A stretch of DNA of 64,000 nucleotides from Glossina fuscipes. Taxonomy: Eukaryota; Arthropoda; Insecta; Diptera; Glossinidae. A model generated the notes under the pieces. That model saw nothing but the letters and a program-made list of their open reading frames with translations, had not been told where the DNA came from and searched no databases. The position numbers were made by a program, and so were the translations under genes. Positions 45,038 through 56,259 of the stretch are shown piece after piece (the first letter of the stretch is position 1; each line of letters opens with the position of its first letter). The stretch is taken from NCBI RefSeq assembly GCF_014805625.2, contig NW_023998651.1, positions 1,041,742-1,105,741 on the forward strand. The letters run 5' to 3'.

Positions 45038-47240
45038 ATGACTACATTGGAGAAGATTCAAATCAAATATTTCACTAATACACACATTGATGCTACTAAG
45101 CACAGTAGTAGGGATCATACAGTACGATTTACCATGATTTATCAAAACGGAAGGGGGTTAAACTCTAAGATCCGGTCCATTTATTTAAAGTTTGCAGGAA
45201 ATGTTGTGTCTTGCCTTGCTTACACCGAGACTTGGCTTAAACTGGACCGTCATTCAGCAGAACTTTTTCGAAATAACTTTCAAGCCTTCAGGAATGATAA
45301 GCTCGAGCATAGCGGGGGTAGAGTCTTAATTGTTATGGCGTCAGTCTCTCCGTCATACGTTTTATGGATTATTATCCCTAATCCACTTGAAATTTTTATC
45401 AGTCCATATAATAATTGGCAATGGAAGCTTAGTCTAGTTTGTATCATATTTTTCCAAGCCATCTAATGTTGTCATGGCATTTGAGGATTTCGACTTGCCA
45501 CAAGTATCCTCGAATTTACATGAATATACAGGTTGTGTGGTAGCGATCTTATCATTGGAAGGGGCTAACTTGTTTATTAATGGAGTTGTAGATTGCAGCC
45601 TTCTCGCTTACAACCATATTACAAATTGCAGAAAACGGTCGCTGGACACTGTATTTTCTAATTTGCCTGAACTGTGCAAATTGTCGCGATTTTTTTGTAT
45701 CGACAGAGGCTGTCTGCCATCTGACTATTATTTCCGCAATCCATTGCATCACGTGGTATCAACATAATAGACCAAATCGTTCCACTAAGTAAGTTTGCCT
45801 TTATCAATAGAAATGCGTCCTACCCTGTTGTTAACAATGCAATTATATTTTATTTGAAAGACAAAGTTTTCTCAGTCATGCACGAACCTGTTCCTAGTAG
45901 ACAGCATTGCATTGAAGAAATGTGTCAAAGCCTGAGCCGAGTAAAATGTAGTAGTTAGTCAGACACTGGTGGTATTCCGTCATGCATACCGATGTCGTGT
46001 GCTGATGACCACATTGCAGTGGTGTCCTAAATACTTTTAAGCTCTTTTTGAAATAAGCTGCGTTTCCAGCCACCTGGAAAGGTAGTTTTCTTATAGCAAT
46101 TCATACAAATACAATAGACACTCAGTTGAGAAATGCAGAATTATTGCGACACTAAGTATACATCCGAAATTGTTTGTTGTCCCTTGCCTTGAAGATGTAA
46201 AATTCTTTTGCTCGTTTAAGATGAAATCACACGCTTATCCACTTCATTTGGATTTAGACAAGTTGGTTATGTGGTGCTCAGAAAATTTTATTAAATTAAA
46301 TGTGAAAAAAATTCAAGAAGCTCTCTTTCTAACCGAAATTCGTTTTCGACTGAGTCTTTCATCAATCTACACAAATTAGAAAATCAGGATTCAGTATTAT
46401 TGATTTAGGGATATGGTTTAACCAAAAACTTCGCTTTAATCTGCACATTGAGGCATGAAATATGTATGTGGTCTAGAGACATTGACAATCCGTATGTTAT
46501 AAAAAGGCTATTCGTTGGATTGGTGAAACCAACAGTTTAATATGCCTTAGTTCTATAATCTAGTTCTCATAGGCGCTATGTGGATTCAATCGAAACAGTT
46601 CAACACAATTCCTACTCTTGGTACAGAGGATTATGAGTTGGGACCAGCATCTCCCGTTGCCTCCTTATGAAAATAGACTGCTTTCGCTGATTTCGCCTTC
46701 ATTAAAGAAAGATAGATTAATCCTTAATATTTCTTTCTTAGTAAAGTAATAAATTCAGCTTTTGTTTCGCCGGCGCTATGAGACAAATTTCAATTTTTCT
46801 AATCGTCCTTCTAGAAACTTTATTTTCGTAAAGCTCAGTCGATGTAGATGCAAATATAAGCTTTTCAACCCATTTTGGTCTCTTAGCAAAAATTTAAATA
46901 ACATCAATGTAATTATCCGAACCTTTAAACTCTCTCCAAGATACCGTTCATAACATAATTGCTTTACCTGTGTTGTATATAAACTAACTGTTAATCATTA
47001 AAGCTGCGCACGGTTCGTAGACAGGACTATATATGTTCACTATAATTGATTGCCATGTTTTTGCATATTTGCAGAGGTATAGTGGTTGAGCTCCAACTCG
47101 GAATTTCAATTCTCCACATTTTTCGACACCATTAAAACATTTTTATCATGTTGGTAAGATATTAGCTTTATGTAAATTTTTTTGCCCCCTCTGGATACAT
47201 GCACAACAAATAGCATATAATAAATAATTCGTAACTATGC
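45038..47240 (+). pseudogene. CR1-type LINE ORF2, degenerate copy
   Basis: Endonuclease start YQNGRGLNSKIRSIYLKF, AYTETWLKLDRHSAELFRNN, GGRVLIVMASVS (45145-45350); AFEDFDLPQVSS (G-D-F-N block degraded to F-E-D-F-D; about 45477). Then ADVKFF-like motif C (CLEDVKFFCSFKMKSH; aspartates damaged), LDKLVMWCSENFIKLNVKK (about 46254-46310), and thumb and C-terminal blocks near 46420-46960 in several frames. The region between about 45800 and 46140 is shortened, lacking motifs A and B. The 3' untranslated part around 47030-47110 resembles 43920-44000 of the neighbouring copy. Confidence 0.75.
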
Positions 47241-47689
47241 TGGAGTCTTATGTTTATTGTATATTATATCCATTCCTTAATTTTCTTCATATTTTGCCCG
47301 TTTCCAAGTCACCCTCCCTTTTCTGTTAATCCACCATCAGATGCCACCATCAGATTCCGCCACATGTCCGCTAGTTTATTGCCGTACCCGTTATGTCATT
47401 GTCTAATTTCCTATTATGGACCTGTCCTCATCTGTAGTTTACACATTATAGGTAGCCGTAACGAAACCGTAGCACATATTTTTGCAACAGCACACCGTAT
47501 TTAATTTAAAAGTTGTCAAAAAGAGTACATAACAAGAAGTTTTATACGCAAAATATATATAAAATCACTTATCTTTCTTACGGCTCTCCATGACGACAAA
47601 TTTTCTTGACTTTGCTAAACGTTTAGACGAATCAAGTGTTAATTGTAATCGGCAATAATCACGTATTTTACATTCCATTACCACCGGAT

Positions 47690-48215
47690 TCAAAACACCT
47701 CTCGAATACTTTTAGAAGTTTATGGTAATGCTGCTCCATCATATCCCTATTGTCTTTTTGGTTTCGACAGTTCAAAAGTAGAGCACCAAAAAAGTTCGAA
47801 GACGATAAATTTCAAGACTTATTGGAGGAAAATTCAATTCAAACTCTCAAAAAGCTTACGAACAGTTTAAGTATTGGTAAATAAACTTTTTTAGACGATG
47901 GCAAAGATCCAAAAAGACTAAAAATTTCATTTCGAACCTTTTTAGCACCGTTATTTCATTGCCTGTTAGGCAAAAAAAGGGCAACTTTTTGCGGCGTATT
48001 GGGACTGGTTCTAAAAAATGGATCTATGACGACATTCGGAAGTGAAGAAGGTCATGGGTTAGTCTAGAAGAGCTATGCGCAACGAAGCGGAATATTCTTG
48101 GCCAAGAAGTTTTCCTGTACAATTCGGGGGATCCGTAAGAAGTAGTGTGTTACGAGTTGCTAAAATTGAATAAAACTGTTAGTGCAGTTGTATACCGACG
48201 TCAATTGAACAGTTG
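47690..48215 (+). pseudogene. Mariner transposase remnant
   Basis: DNA transposon of the Tc1/mariner superfamily. Blocks on the plus strand, in different frames: LEVYGNAAPSYPYCLFWFRQ F-K-S and KKFEDDKFQDLLEENSIQTL (N-terminal helix-turn-helix region). Then KRATF, RRIGTGSKKWIYDDIRK, the block normally written V-T-G-D-E-K-W; here the first catalytic aspartate is lost (G-S-K-K-W). After that VCYELLKLNKTVSAVVYRRQ, the YYELLKPNETI block. The second aspartate block (W-W-D) is not recognisable. Terminal inverted repeats were not found, and the 3' third is missing or unreadable. Confidence 0.78.
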
Positions 48216-50099
48216 AACCCAAATTCTAATATAAGTTTTAACACATTTTTAACAGTAATTTTAAAGGTGTTAAGGTGTTTTGGGTATTAATTTCCAAATT
48301 ACTAATTGTGTAGCATATTTAATATGAGTTTCTTAACATTTGATTTCTAAAGAGGAGTTCCTTGACGTAAGTTTTTAAAAAGATTTCTCTACCAAATTTA
48401 GTGCAACTTTAATTAACATTTCACAATAAATCTTTGTAATCGAATTGTGTGTAATTCTTTTAGAATAGGCTTTTATAATGTAACTTCTTTAACTAATTTG
48501 AGTATTTGCGAACATTCTAATCAGAAACTTGTAACGTCCGCGTATGTTTTAAGGGTTCCGTCGGTCTGCTTTCTCCACTGCTCTATCCCAATAGAACAGG
48601 TAAAACCATAATAACGGCCTACCGGCTAAGAAAAAACCTATATTCATAACTTTCTCTCTCTAAATGACGCTATTATGCGAGAGAGAATTATGAAAAGAGG
48701 AACAGTTCAAAGTACGTCTGTGTGATTTGACAATATTTGTGTTGTCTCTTTATGCTGAGAGTTACTTTGGATTTTGGACAGCAAAGTCAGAAGAGTGTTT
48801 TTAACAATGCCAGGCGAGCAGAAACACAAGCTCAAGCAAATAAAAAAACGAAAAGGTATTTCTACAAAAAACATTTGAAAAGTTTATTCTTCCCATAGAT
48901 TTTGTATAAAACAAAAAAAAACGAAGGAATGTACGATAAGAAAAATACAAATTGAATTTGTTCACAATGAGTCATGTCAATGTAAATGATATTTCAAGGG
49001 CTTAAGAAAAAAAATTTTCTCGTTTTTTAAAGTTGTGTTTGCCGTAATATTGTTGGAATAAAATAGATCAACCTGAAAAAAGGGACAAAAGAAAAAAATT
49101 AAATGTACTAAAAAATTGGAAAAATTATTAATTACTGCGCTAGCGAAAGAATAGATTAAACTTATTGCTAGTAAACTACAATTTAACTATGTAGAGAAAA
49201 GAAAAGGGGAAAGAAAAATATGTAAAGAAACCACACGATTAATAGGCAATTAATCTTAATAAATGAAATAAACAAATTTACCTTGAAAAGAAGTTTAATT
49301 TTTCGACAAATAAAACTAACATACCAATTTAAAAGGAAGCTTTTCTAACAACAAGAACAGGTTTTCAGTCAAATTTATATAAAAAACAAACTGAGAAGAA
49401 AAATTATGTAACTAGCAGAAACGAGCATCCAACTTTTACCCTTACTACCAATCAAATAGTCATCATCATCTATCTACTTTTCATCGTAAGTTATAGGCCT
49501 ATTTGTGCTTCTATAACCTTTGTTTTTCATTCTGTTGCGTATGTGTAGCTAATCAGTCTGTAGATACCGCTGAGACGGCGAATGAGGGAGTGTGCGTGTG
49601 AGTGAGGGTAGGGGACGAAGAATGCGAACTAACGGACCAAGGAGGAACCAATGGACAGCGAATAGTACAGACCACGGCAGTATACAGTACAGCTATTGCA
49701 TATTGCAGTAAATATGAAAAAGAACAGATCACATTTTTTTGTTTTACTTAACAATCAACATAAGGACTTAACATTGTGAATTTGAACTTTCAAATAAAAA
49801 AAAATTTGAACTTTCGAATAAAAAAAAAAAATGTTCAAATAAAAAAGAAAAAAAACATAAAAAAATATAAAAAAAATTATTTTACATTTTCTAATTGAAA
49901 ACAATATGACAATTACTAGTGGCATCCAACACGGGACCCGAATGTTGCTATAATTTTACAAATAATTGTCAACTATGACTATGACAAACTCTTCTTTCAC
50001 ACCATTACAGATATTTTTACATAATCAAACATAAACTCTCCCAAACCAAAGATGAGCTTCTTCAAAATAAATTTTTTTGCTTACGTCCTTTGTATTTAC
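48216..50099. other. AT-rich interval with a possible short 5' exon
   Basis: No clear gene. At 48806-48854 an ATG (in the context caatgccagg) opens MPGEQKHKLKQIKKRK and runs into gtattt, a weak splice donor. This looks like a small basic first exon, but nothing downstream was recognised. From 49780 to 49880 there is A-rich low complexity with gaacttt-c-aaataaaaaa repeated. The region 49560-49690 is purine-rich (agtgagggtagggg). Confidence 0.3.
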
Positions 50100-50560
50100 G
50101 GTCTGCCACCAACGGTTGATGCACTAATAGTAATGTATGTTGACAACTGTAAGCTGTTGTCTTCTTTTACTGTGAAGTCGTACTTCTATGGCCTATGACC
50201 TCCTTTAGATAATTGGGCTTCAGGGTGTTCATTTCATTTTATGGAACTTAACATTCGAAAATGCAAGCAGCGTTCATTCTTAAAGGGCAATACGTAGCCT
50301 AGTGAGTAAATTATTAATCCGCAAATATTGGAGAATTATTGACTTAGGGGTTATATTTGGCCGAAGGCTACGTTTCAATTTACGTATGAGCTGATCATTA
50401 ACAAAACACGATTGCCAAGAGATTTGGACGATCCACGTATTATAAAAGAGTTATAGATGAGTTTGGTAAAGCCATTGTTGTGCGTTATTTCTGCGTCTAG
50501 GTTCAAACTGCATAAAGCCGAACACAGAGCTTTATTAACTGAAATGGGTAAAGACTTCAC
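50100..50560 (+). pseudogene. CR1-type LINE, palm-thumb fragment
   Basis: Plus strand: LPPTVDALIVMYVDNCKLLS (motif C, Y-A-D-D changed to Y-V-D-N), MELNIRKCKQRSFL, and RIIDLGVIFGRRLRFNLRMS (thumb-side block). It then decays. It faces a minus-strand copy that begins within about 100 bases, so the two are tail to tail. Confidence 0.7.
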
Positions 50561-50629
50561 GCCATGATTTCCAAATTTGAAAAATACAAGACGATTTTTG
50601 ATGAGTTTTCCTGTCCATACTCTCCTACT

Positions 50630-51690
50630 AAGCCTCAGAATTGTAAGCGACCCATATATAGTGGCTCCTTCTCCCTGGCTTCACATAAGCTCATGACACT
50701 TTTGCAATCTACTATCTCTCTTCTACATCTTAATCTAGAGTTATACTGTTTCTTAAATTTCGAAAATGAATTCTGCCTGGGGAAGAGGAGCTTCTTGAAT
50801 TTTTTAAGATTTAATTTAATAAAATTTTCTGAGCACCACGTAACCAACTTGTCTAAATCCAAAAGAAGTGGATAAAGTGTGGTTTCGTGTTAAACGAGCA
50901 AAAGAATTTTACATCTTCAAGGCAAGGGGCCTAAGCGGCGCCCTTGAGAACTTAAGGAAAACTGAACAAACTGCACACGAAATTCATCAGATGTGATAGA
51001 GTTGAAATGAACACTGAATGATTTATTATGAAGATAAGAGCCTATCCGTTTCAATAAAAATGAAGAAAATCCCAAGACCTTGAATTTGAAGACAGATAAT
51101 TTATGGCTAAGTAAATCAAAAGCTTTACCGAAATCTGTGTACACGATATCACTAGAACCCAGTACGCCAGCAGTAAAAAAAGCTATTAAAATGTGTAAGT
51201 AAGCTCTAATAAATTCGTAACAGTTAATCTTGCCTTTAAAAATCCGTGGTGATATAGTTCAAGAAGACTTGATAGCAGAAGCTAATTGTTGGGTAACAAT
51301 TCTTTCAAACAACTTCGGCAAAACACTCAACTCGCCAATGCTTCCATAGTCGTCGACTAGATGCCTCCTTCAACTTGTGTAAAGTGGAATAAGAAATATA
51401 TTCTTCCAACACAAAGGAAAAACCCCTGTCTTCATAGAAAGAGAAAAAGACTTAACGATAACATCATATAGTTCCGCAGTGTATTATATCGGTATACATG
51501 ATGAAATGCCTTCAGGTCCTGGCGCATAATTCCATTTCAATGAGCTTAAAGCTTGAAATACATGAATTTCAGATATCTTCAAATTCGGCATCGATACAGA
51601 GTTTGTGATTTGATATGGCTAATTATTTCAAACTTGGGGAATATTCGGCAAACAGATTTATGGTTTTTTATCCTCAGAGAAATTTTTGAA
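50630..51690 (-). pseudogene. CR1-type LINE reverse transcriptase, minus copy
   Basis: Minus strand: YAPGPEGISSCIPI (about 51510), VLPKLFERIVTQQLASAIKS (about 51310), motif A IVYTDFGKAFDLLSHK (frame 51144-50917), SFLLKRIGSYLHNKSFSVHF, NSITSDEF, and then LDKLVTWCSENFIKLNLKK (frame 50862-50635). Motifs B and C between them (about 50870-50920) are missing. Closely related to 42390-43200. Dead by deletion and stops. Confidence 0.8.
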
Positions 51691-52089
51691 ATTTTTGTAA
51701 GGCGGTCGCTAACGTAAAGTTTTCTGTAGAAGATGGCTGTCTTGGATTGTTTAAGTTTTTTTGGGCTAAAATTTTTGCTATTAAGAAAAAAACAAGGAAA
51801 ACCAAGGAGACGATGACAGGAAAATGCGAAGATTGCGCGATATTTTGGATTTTATTTTGTAAGCGAAACGAACGACAGTATTTGTTAGCTAAACTGTAGA
51901 AAGTTGTGAAGGTTGAACAACGAATGATACATGTGCATGCAAGTTAAAAGCAGTCACTACAGCATCCGCATGTAAGCTTGTAAGCGAGGAAGGGACAATT
52001 TGTATCAATTTGAATCTAATTTAAAACTATGTATAAATTTTCAATAAATACGTGGTGTCTGCATAAGCTAGAACCAACTGCTAGTTTGC
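51691..52089. other. Interval with possible BEL/Pao 3' sequence
   Basis: Between the CR1-type piece and the BEL/Pao C terminus. It would be the place for a BEL 3' LTR, but no TGT...ACA pair could be confirmed. A plus-strand TATA-like and aataaa stretch lies at about 52030-52050. Confidence 0.25.
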
Positions 52090-53960
52090 AAAGGCAAACG
52101 TACCACGAGCACCCCCTCCCGTTGAGATGCCTTAACCTTTTACTCGAATCATTATTATAGAGCAACTAGTTTTATTATTACCTGCTTCGTAACGACAGCG
52201 TGTAAGGAGATGTCTACTAGAATACTACATCTTAGCCGCAAATAATTTCGACCCAACTGCCACTTAAGATGTGCAAAGTTTTCATCCTTCACTATAATTA
52301 AGTTTACAACAATAATATTAGGAATAGAAACACACCATTTTCGACATTCTGGCAAGAAAGAAGAAACTCTCTCCATTTTTGTCAAAAGGACGGTCGCACC
52401 TGGTAACCCATGTGCCAACTATTCAAACGGCTTACACTGATGTCATTTAAATGTTACAACAATTAAGGGGAAACCAACATTTTAAGCGCTGTTAGGACTC
52501 CCAAGCCTTATGGATTCTCTGAAAGCAGCGAATTACCTTGGAATTTCAGATTGCAGACATTTGCACGTGCGCGAACTCAACACAGTCTATGTAGTCCATC
52601 TATGTAGTCCAACAGGACGGTAAAAGTGAAATTTTCCTGCCAACACTCATGCTTCCCACAGATCAGCAAATTGTGGAAATCTAGCGTGAATGAATACCCA
52701 TTCAATTTCAATGTTAAGGTCGCTCATTGTCAGATGAGAATGATTTAAGAACAGCTGTTTTAATTCTACTACTCACTTTTAACATCCCCAAAATTTTTAG
52801 CATTATCTGACCAAATTATTTATGGATTGCCTATGGTATAGGCAAAATGCTTTAGAGCTACTAAAAACGATAATGAAAAAAGTAAAGAACAAGTTCTAAG
52901 CGAGAAGCCTTCGTTGCGAAGCAGATAAAAATGCAGTTTATAGACGGTGAACACCTCACTTCCGATTTATAGCGGAGCGGTCCGCAAAAACCGATTCCAA
53001 TAGTGTGAATGTCATTAGCAGTCTGTATACGACCACGAAAAAAATTGCCCATTATGTGCTGCGTGTATTTTGGTTTTAAAAGGTTGCATTTATTGCACAG
53101 GATATTTTTGTTTGCTCTTAACGGTTCGTATTCTGCCACAAAATGTATCTGTTGTTAAATAGTCAACAGTTTATTTTTTTTTAGAAGAAATGGCTGGGAA
53201 AGAACCAGCTTTGATTATTTAATGCACATTCGAAAACTACGAATTTAAAAACGTACCCGTAACTGTGCCGAATCTTTTCAAATAAATTATTGGGCTAATA
53301 TAACTGCACACTTTCTCTACGGTAGACCAGTTGTAAAGCTTAGACTTTTTGGACAATTAGAAGAATTGTTCCCTAAAAAAAGTGGACCATTTCCATTAAT
53401 ATTCGAACAGCGTTCTTACGAGAATAGAATATGCGCTCGATTCAAAATGGTTGGAAGGTAATGGTCAATTTATTGGTAAGGAATGGGAGGGGGCTTACCC
53501 AATTGGTTCTGTGTTCACGCAGCCATGGCAAAAAGACCATTTAATCCAATTCACACTGAATTTTATGCCCATAGGATAATGAACTAGTAACGCTATTTAG
53601 AAGTTCCGGTAACAGCAAAACTGCTTATTAACCGAGGTGGGGTACTGTAACTGTCTTCAAAAGCATCACCTTTGGCTTCAAACACAGCAATCAGATTTTG
53701 ATCGCACCATTCAGATTCCATGCACCATATGCTGTCTAGATGCGATTATAAAATGCATTAATATTCGTCGATGGCTTCGATATCAATACGAAAAGAGAAA
53801 CACAAGACTTTGGACGATAGAAAGTTTTAAAACGAAATCCAACAACGCCGAATGCTATGATTGTGGCAAACTTTCATTTACATAAATATTTTGGCTTTAG
53901 TAATCAGCGAACCAATTAGAGCAAGGAGATCATACACACAAGTTATAGTGTAAAATACTG
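52090..53960 (-). pseudogene. BEL/Pao RNase H, integrase and C terminus
   Basis: Minus strand, in order. RNase H region: AYGAWNLNGAIKI and LKPKVMLLKTVTVPHLG (about 53640-53760), the block usually written SKSKVAPLK-TVTIPRLEL. A linker with KLYNWSTVEKVCSYISPII (about 53270-53340). Integrase: CNKCNLLKPKYTQHIMGNFF, IHTIGIGFCGPL (catalytic D of G-I-D-F-C-G-P replaced by G), FICFATKASRLELV (frame 53139-52861), IIWSDNAKNF (second catalytic D), NIEIEWVFI. Then the C-terminal block IPNIIVVNLIIVKDENFAHL, KWQLGR, VIIKLVAL to a stop at 52155. This order and the KSEVR, CFATKA motifs are BEL/Pao. Frames shift repeatedly. The reverse transcriptase is missing here but appears at 57595-58190 in the same orientation. 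Confidence 0.82.
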
Positions 53961-54087
53961 TGCGTTTGCCTGGTGCGTAGGCTGATATATGAAGATAAAG
54001 CTATAAGTTTTAGAACCCCAAACAGGGCGCAAGGTTTTGGTTACATTAGTTCCATCATAATATATAAGGGGCTATTTATAATTTAAT

Positions 54088-54571
54088 GTTGTGTAATAAT
54101 ATTGATATAGTATCGTGAGTTTATCGATTATCTGTTTAAGCCCTATGCTGCTCGGCTGCAGTACGCTAAGTCTATCCGTCTTTTATAATGCCAAAGTGTC
54201 TCGGCATAAGACGGTCACTAATCTTGATGGTTCAGGCGGATTGAACGCCTTGTGTTCTTAGCGAGTAAAACGCTAGGTTGAATTGCTTTATGAGAACTCT
54301 GATGAGAACTGATTTTCTTTATTTTCTTACGCACTATTTATACTAAATTTTTACACTAAACTATTCTTATCTTATTCTAAACAGGATTGTAATTGCTTAC
54401 TAAATTATCCTTATCACACACTAGATTATTCTTATATAAACAGAATTATCACTGTTTACATGCGAAATGAAGTGTGACATTTTATTTTATCAAAAGGGTT
54501 ATGCTGAAGTGGCATAATTTTGTCACACTTCAAGTGGATGCGTACGATAGTATGTGATCACACTACAGTTG
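54088..54571. repeat. 4-bp target duplication around the solo LTR
   Basis: gttg at 54088-54091 and again at 54568-54571 directly flank the LTR ends. Confidence 0.85.
54092..54567 (-). mobile_element. Solo LTR, Ty3/gypsy type B
   Basis: 476 bp. On the minus strand it starts TGTAGTGTGATCAC and ends TTATTACA, with TATAAATA at 54335-54342 (minus). It is flanked by the 4-bp duplication gttg. It has no internal region, so it arose by recombination between the two LTRs of a former element. Its 54279-54567 part is almost identical to 23850-24138. It sits 3 codons before the end of the 54568-54915 reading frame. Confidence 0.9.
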
Positions 54572-54915
54572 AAACATACTGTAAATGGGCTTGGTCGTTT
54601 GAGCACCATTTGAGGATTATGTACGTACGTACGTTTTGTACCGTTAATTCCAATTGGAATTTTTTTGTGTTTTGAATCTTCAGTTCTCATCTTCTCCAGC
54701 TCATGTTGCTTTTCCATTAGTTGAAAATTATATTCGGTAGAAGCTGGATTTTCATCGTAATCGATGCTAGCTTCATCATCGTCCTGATCATTTCGATCGG
54801 GGAAGTCGTAAACACTTGAGTATAAAAATTCAATTCCCCTCCTTTGCTTTTTTTTTTTAGCCTTTCGTTGTACATATGCAAGGGTTAGTTCTCGTGCAAA
54901 AACATTCCGTTTCAA
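54568..54915 (-). other. Unrecognised protein-like frame, 3' end replaced by a solo LTR
   Basis: An open frame of about 116 codons without ATG (it opens after a TAA at about 54927). The N-terminal third is basic (VQRKAKKKKQRRG), then an acidic stretch (DRNDQDDDEASIDYDENPAS), then a helix-like stretch QLMEKQHELEKMR and PIGINGTKRTYVHNPQMVLK. The composition is typical of a real protein, not of chance AT-rich DNA. Without the LTR and one copy of gttg the frame would end after three more codons (I-K-L-stop). With the LTR it gains about 14 LTR-encoded residues and stops inside the LTR (54523). Family unknown; it could be an exon of a host gene, a retrocopy or a transposon gene. Confidence 0.4.
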
Positions 54916-54929
54916 TACGATTTTTAATT

Positions 54930-56065
54930 ACTTCTTTATTTATAAATTTTTTTTCTTTCAACAAACTGAGTTTATTAACTAGTTGAAATCGCTTCTATAT
55001 TCCAACCTAATCATTATTTTACGTTTAAGGTCGCTTAAGGTTGCTTTTTTTTAAGTGCTACAACGCTTATATTTAGTTCCTTTTTTGATGAAAAATTGCT
55101 TTCCAAATTTTCAAGTTCACAGCAGAATTAGTCCCTTTTCATCAAATAAATTATTTCACCATTTATTTTTGCTTTTCCTTGAACGTTTGGTTTCAGACAT
55201 CGTTTCTTCTCTTTTTTTTTATTAATTAAGTTTTGGCTTTCTTTTTTTTTTGTCTTTCTTTCTTTTTCGTTCATTATAATTTAATTAATTTTAAGCAACA
55301 TTAAACGACTTCAAAATAAACTAAATGCTTTTTGAATCCACAAAGTTACGTGCGAGCTATTGTAATGAAAACGAACGACTCTCTTCAAAAAAAAAACAAA
55401 CAACATGGTTCGAACCATGCTTTATGTGATGCAAAAAAGGTATGTATATATAAAAAAAGAACAAAGAATTTATTTTTTAGATGTTATTAAACATCTATGT
55501 TGATTCATCGCACCAACCCTATTTCTTGAATGTCTGTATGCCATTTTTCTCCACTCTCCCTATTCGTTTTCTCTCAGCCAAAACGTTTCTTTGTTTTGAT
55601 CTGTTGCTACTTGTCTAAGTCTTTGAACGGCTTAGTGATCATGGATTTTATTAATGCAAACTAATTGCATAAAGTACAAATTAACCTTATATACAGACGG
55701 ACTTTGGATTTTTCCCTTTCTATAACTACATTCTTTTGCTTTAGCAATTAAGCATTACCAGCTGGTAAAAAAAATAATAAAAAAGTAGGTATTACCGATT
55801 ATTTAATAGTACTTTTGAAGGAAATAGTGCCAAATACGGACCGCCAGTAAAACCTAAATACGCTGTAACGAGTCTTCTTGGGCAGAGTAGAAACTCAGTC
55901 ACTCCAAGGTTCGTTGCAAGACAATTTATATGAAACGAAATGTTCTGAACCTTGAGGGATGTTCTTATAAATTCTTTTATTGGTATGCGACATTACAAGG
56001 GGATTTGTAGCGGTTTGGGACGGAACCAGCGACGAACGATTTTGCGCACAGGTGGGTAGAGGGTT
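54930..56065. other. AT-rich interval, nothing recognised
   Basis: No gene or transposon motif supported. T- and A-rich runs dominate from 55200 to 55460. Confidence 0.35.
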
Positions 56066-56248
56066 TTTTCTTTCTCTTGTACTACCGCGGATTACTTAGG
56101 CGGTTAAGGCTCAATTGGAGCGATTATGATCGGATTGATGCTCACGTGGTTAGCGGTTTTTTTTTTCCTTTTCTCGTACTATCGCGGTTTACTTAGGCGG
56201 ATAAGGCTAACTTGAAGCTTCTATGACCGGTTTGATGCATACGTCGTT
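56066..56248. repeat. Tandem duplication of about 91 bp
   Basis: Two imperfect direct copies (about 56066-56155 and 56157-56248). Each has a T/C-rich run, then cgtact(a/c)(c/t)cgcgg-like sequence, ttacttaggcgg, taaggct and ggattgatgc or ggtttgatgc. They lie at the left side of the minisatellite-bearing element. Confidence 0.8.
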
Positions 56249-56259
56249 GGAGATCGCAA

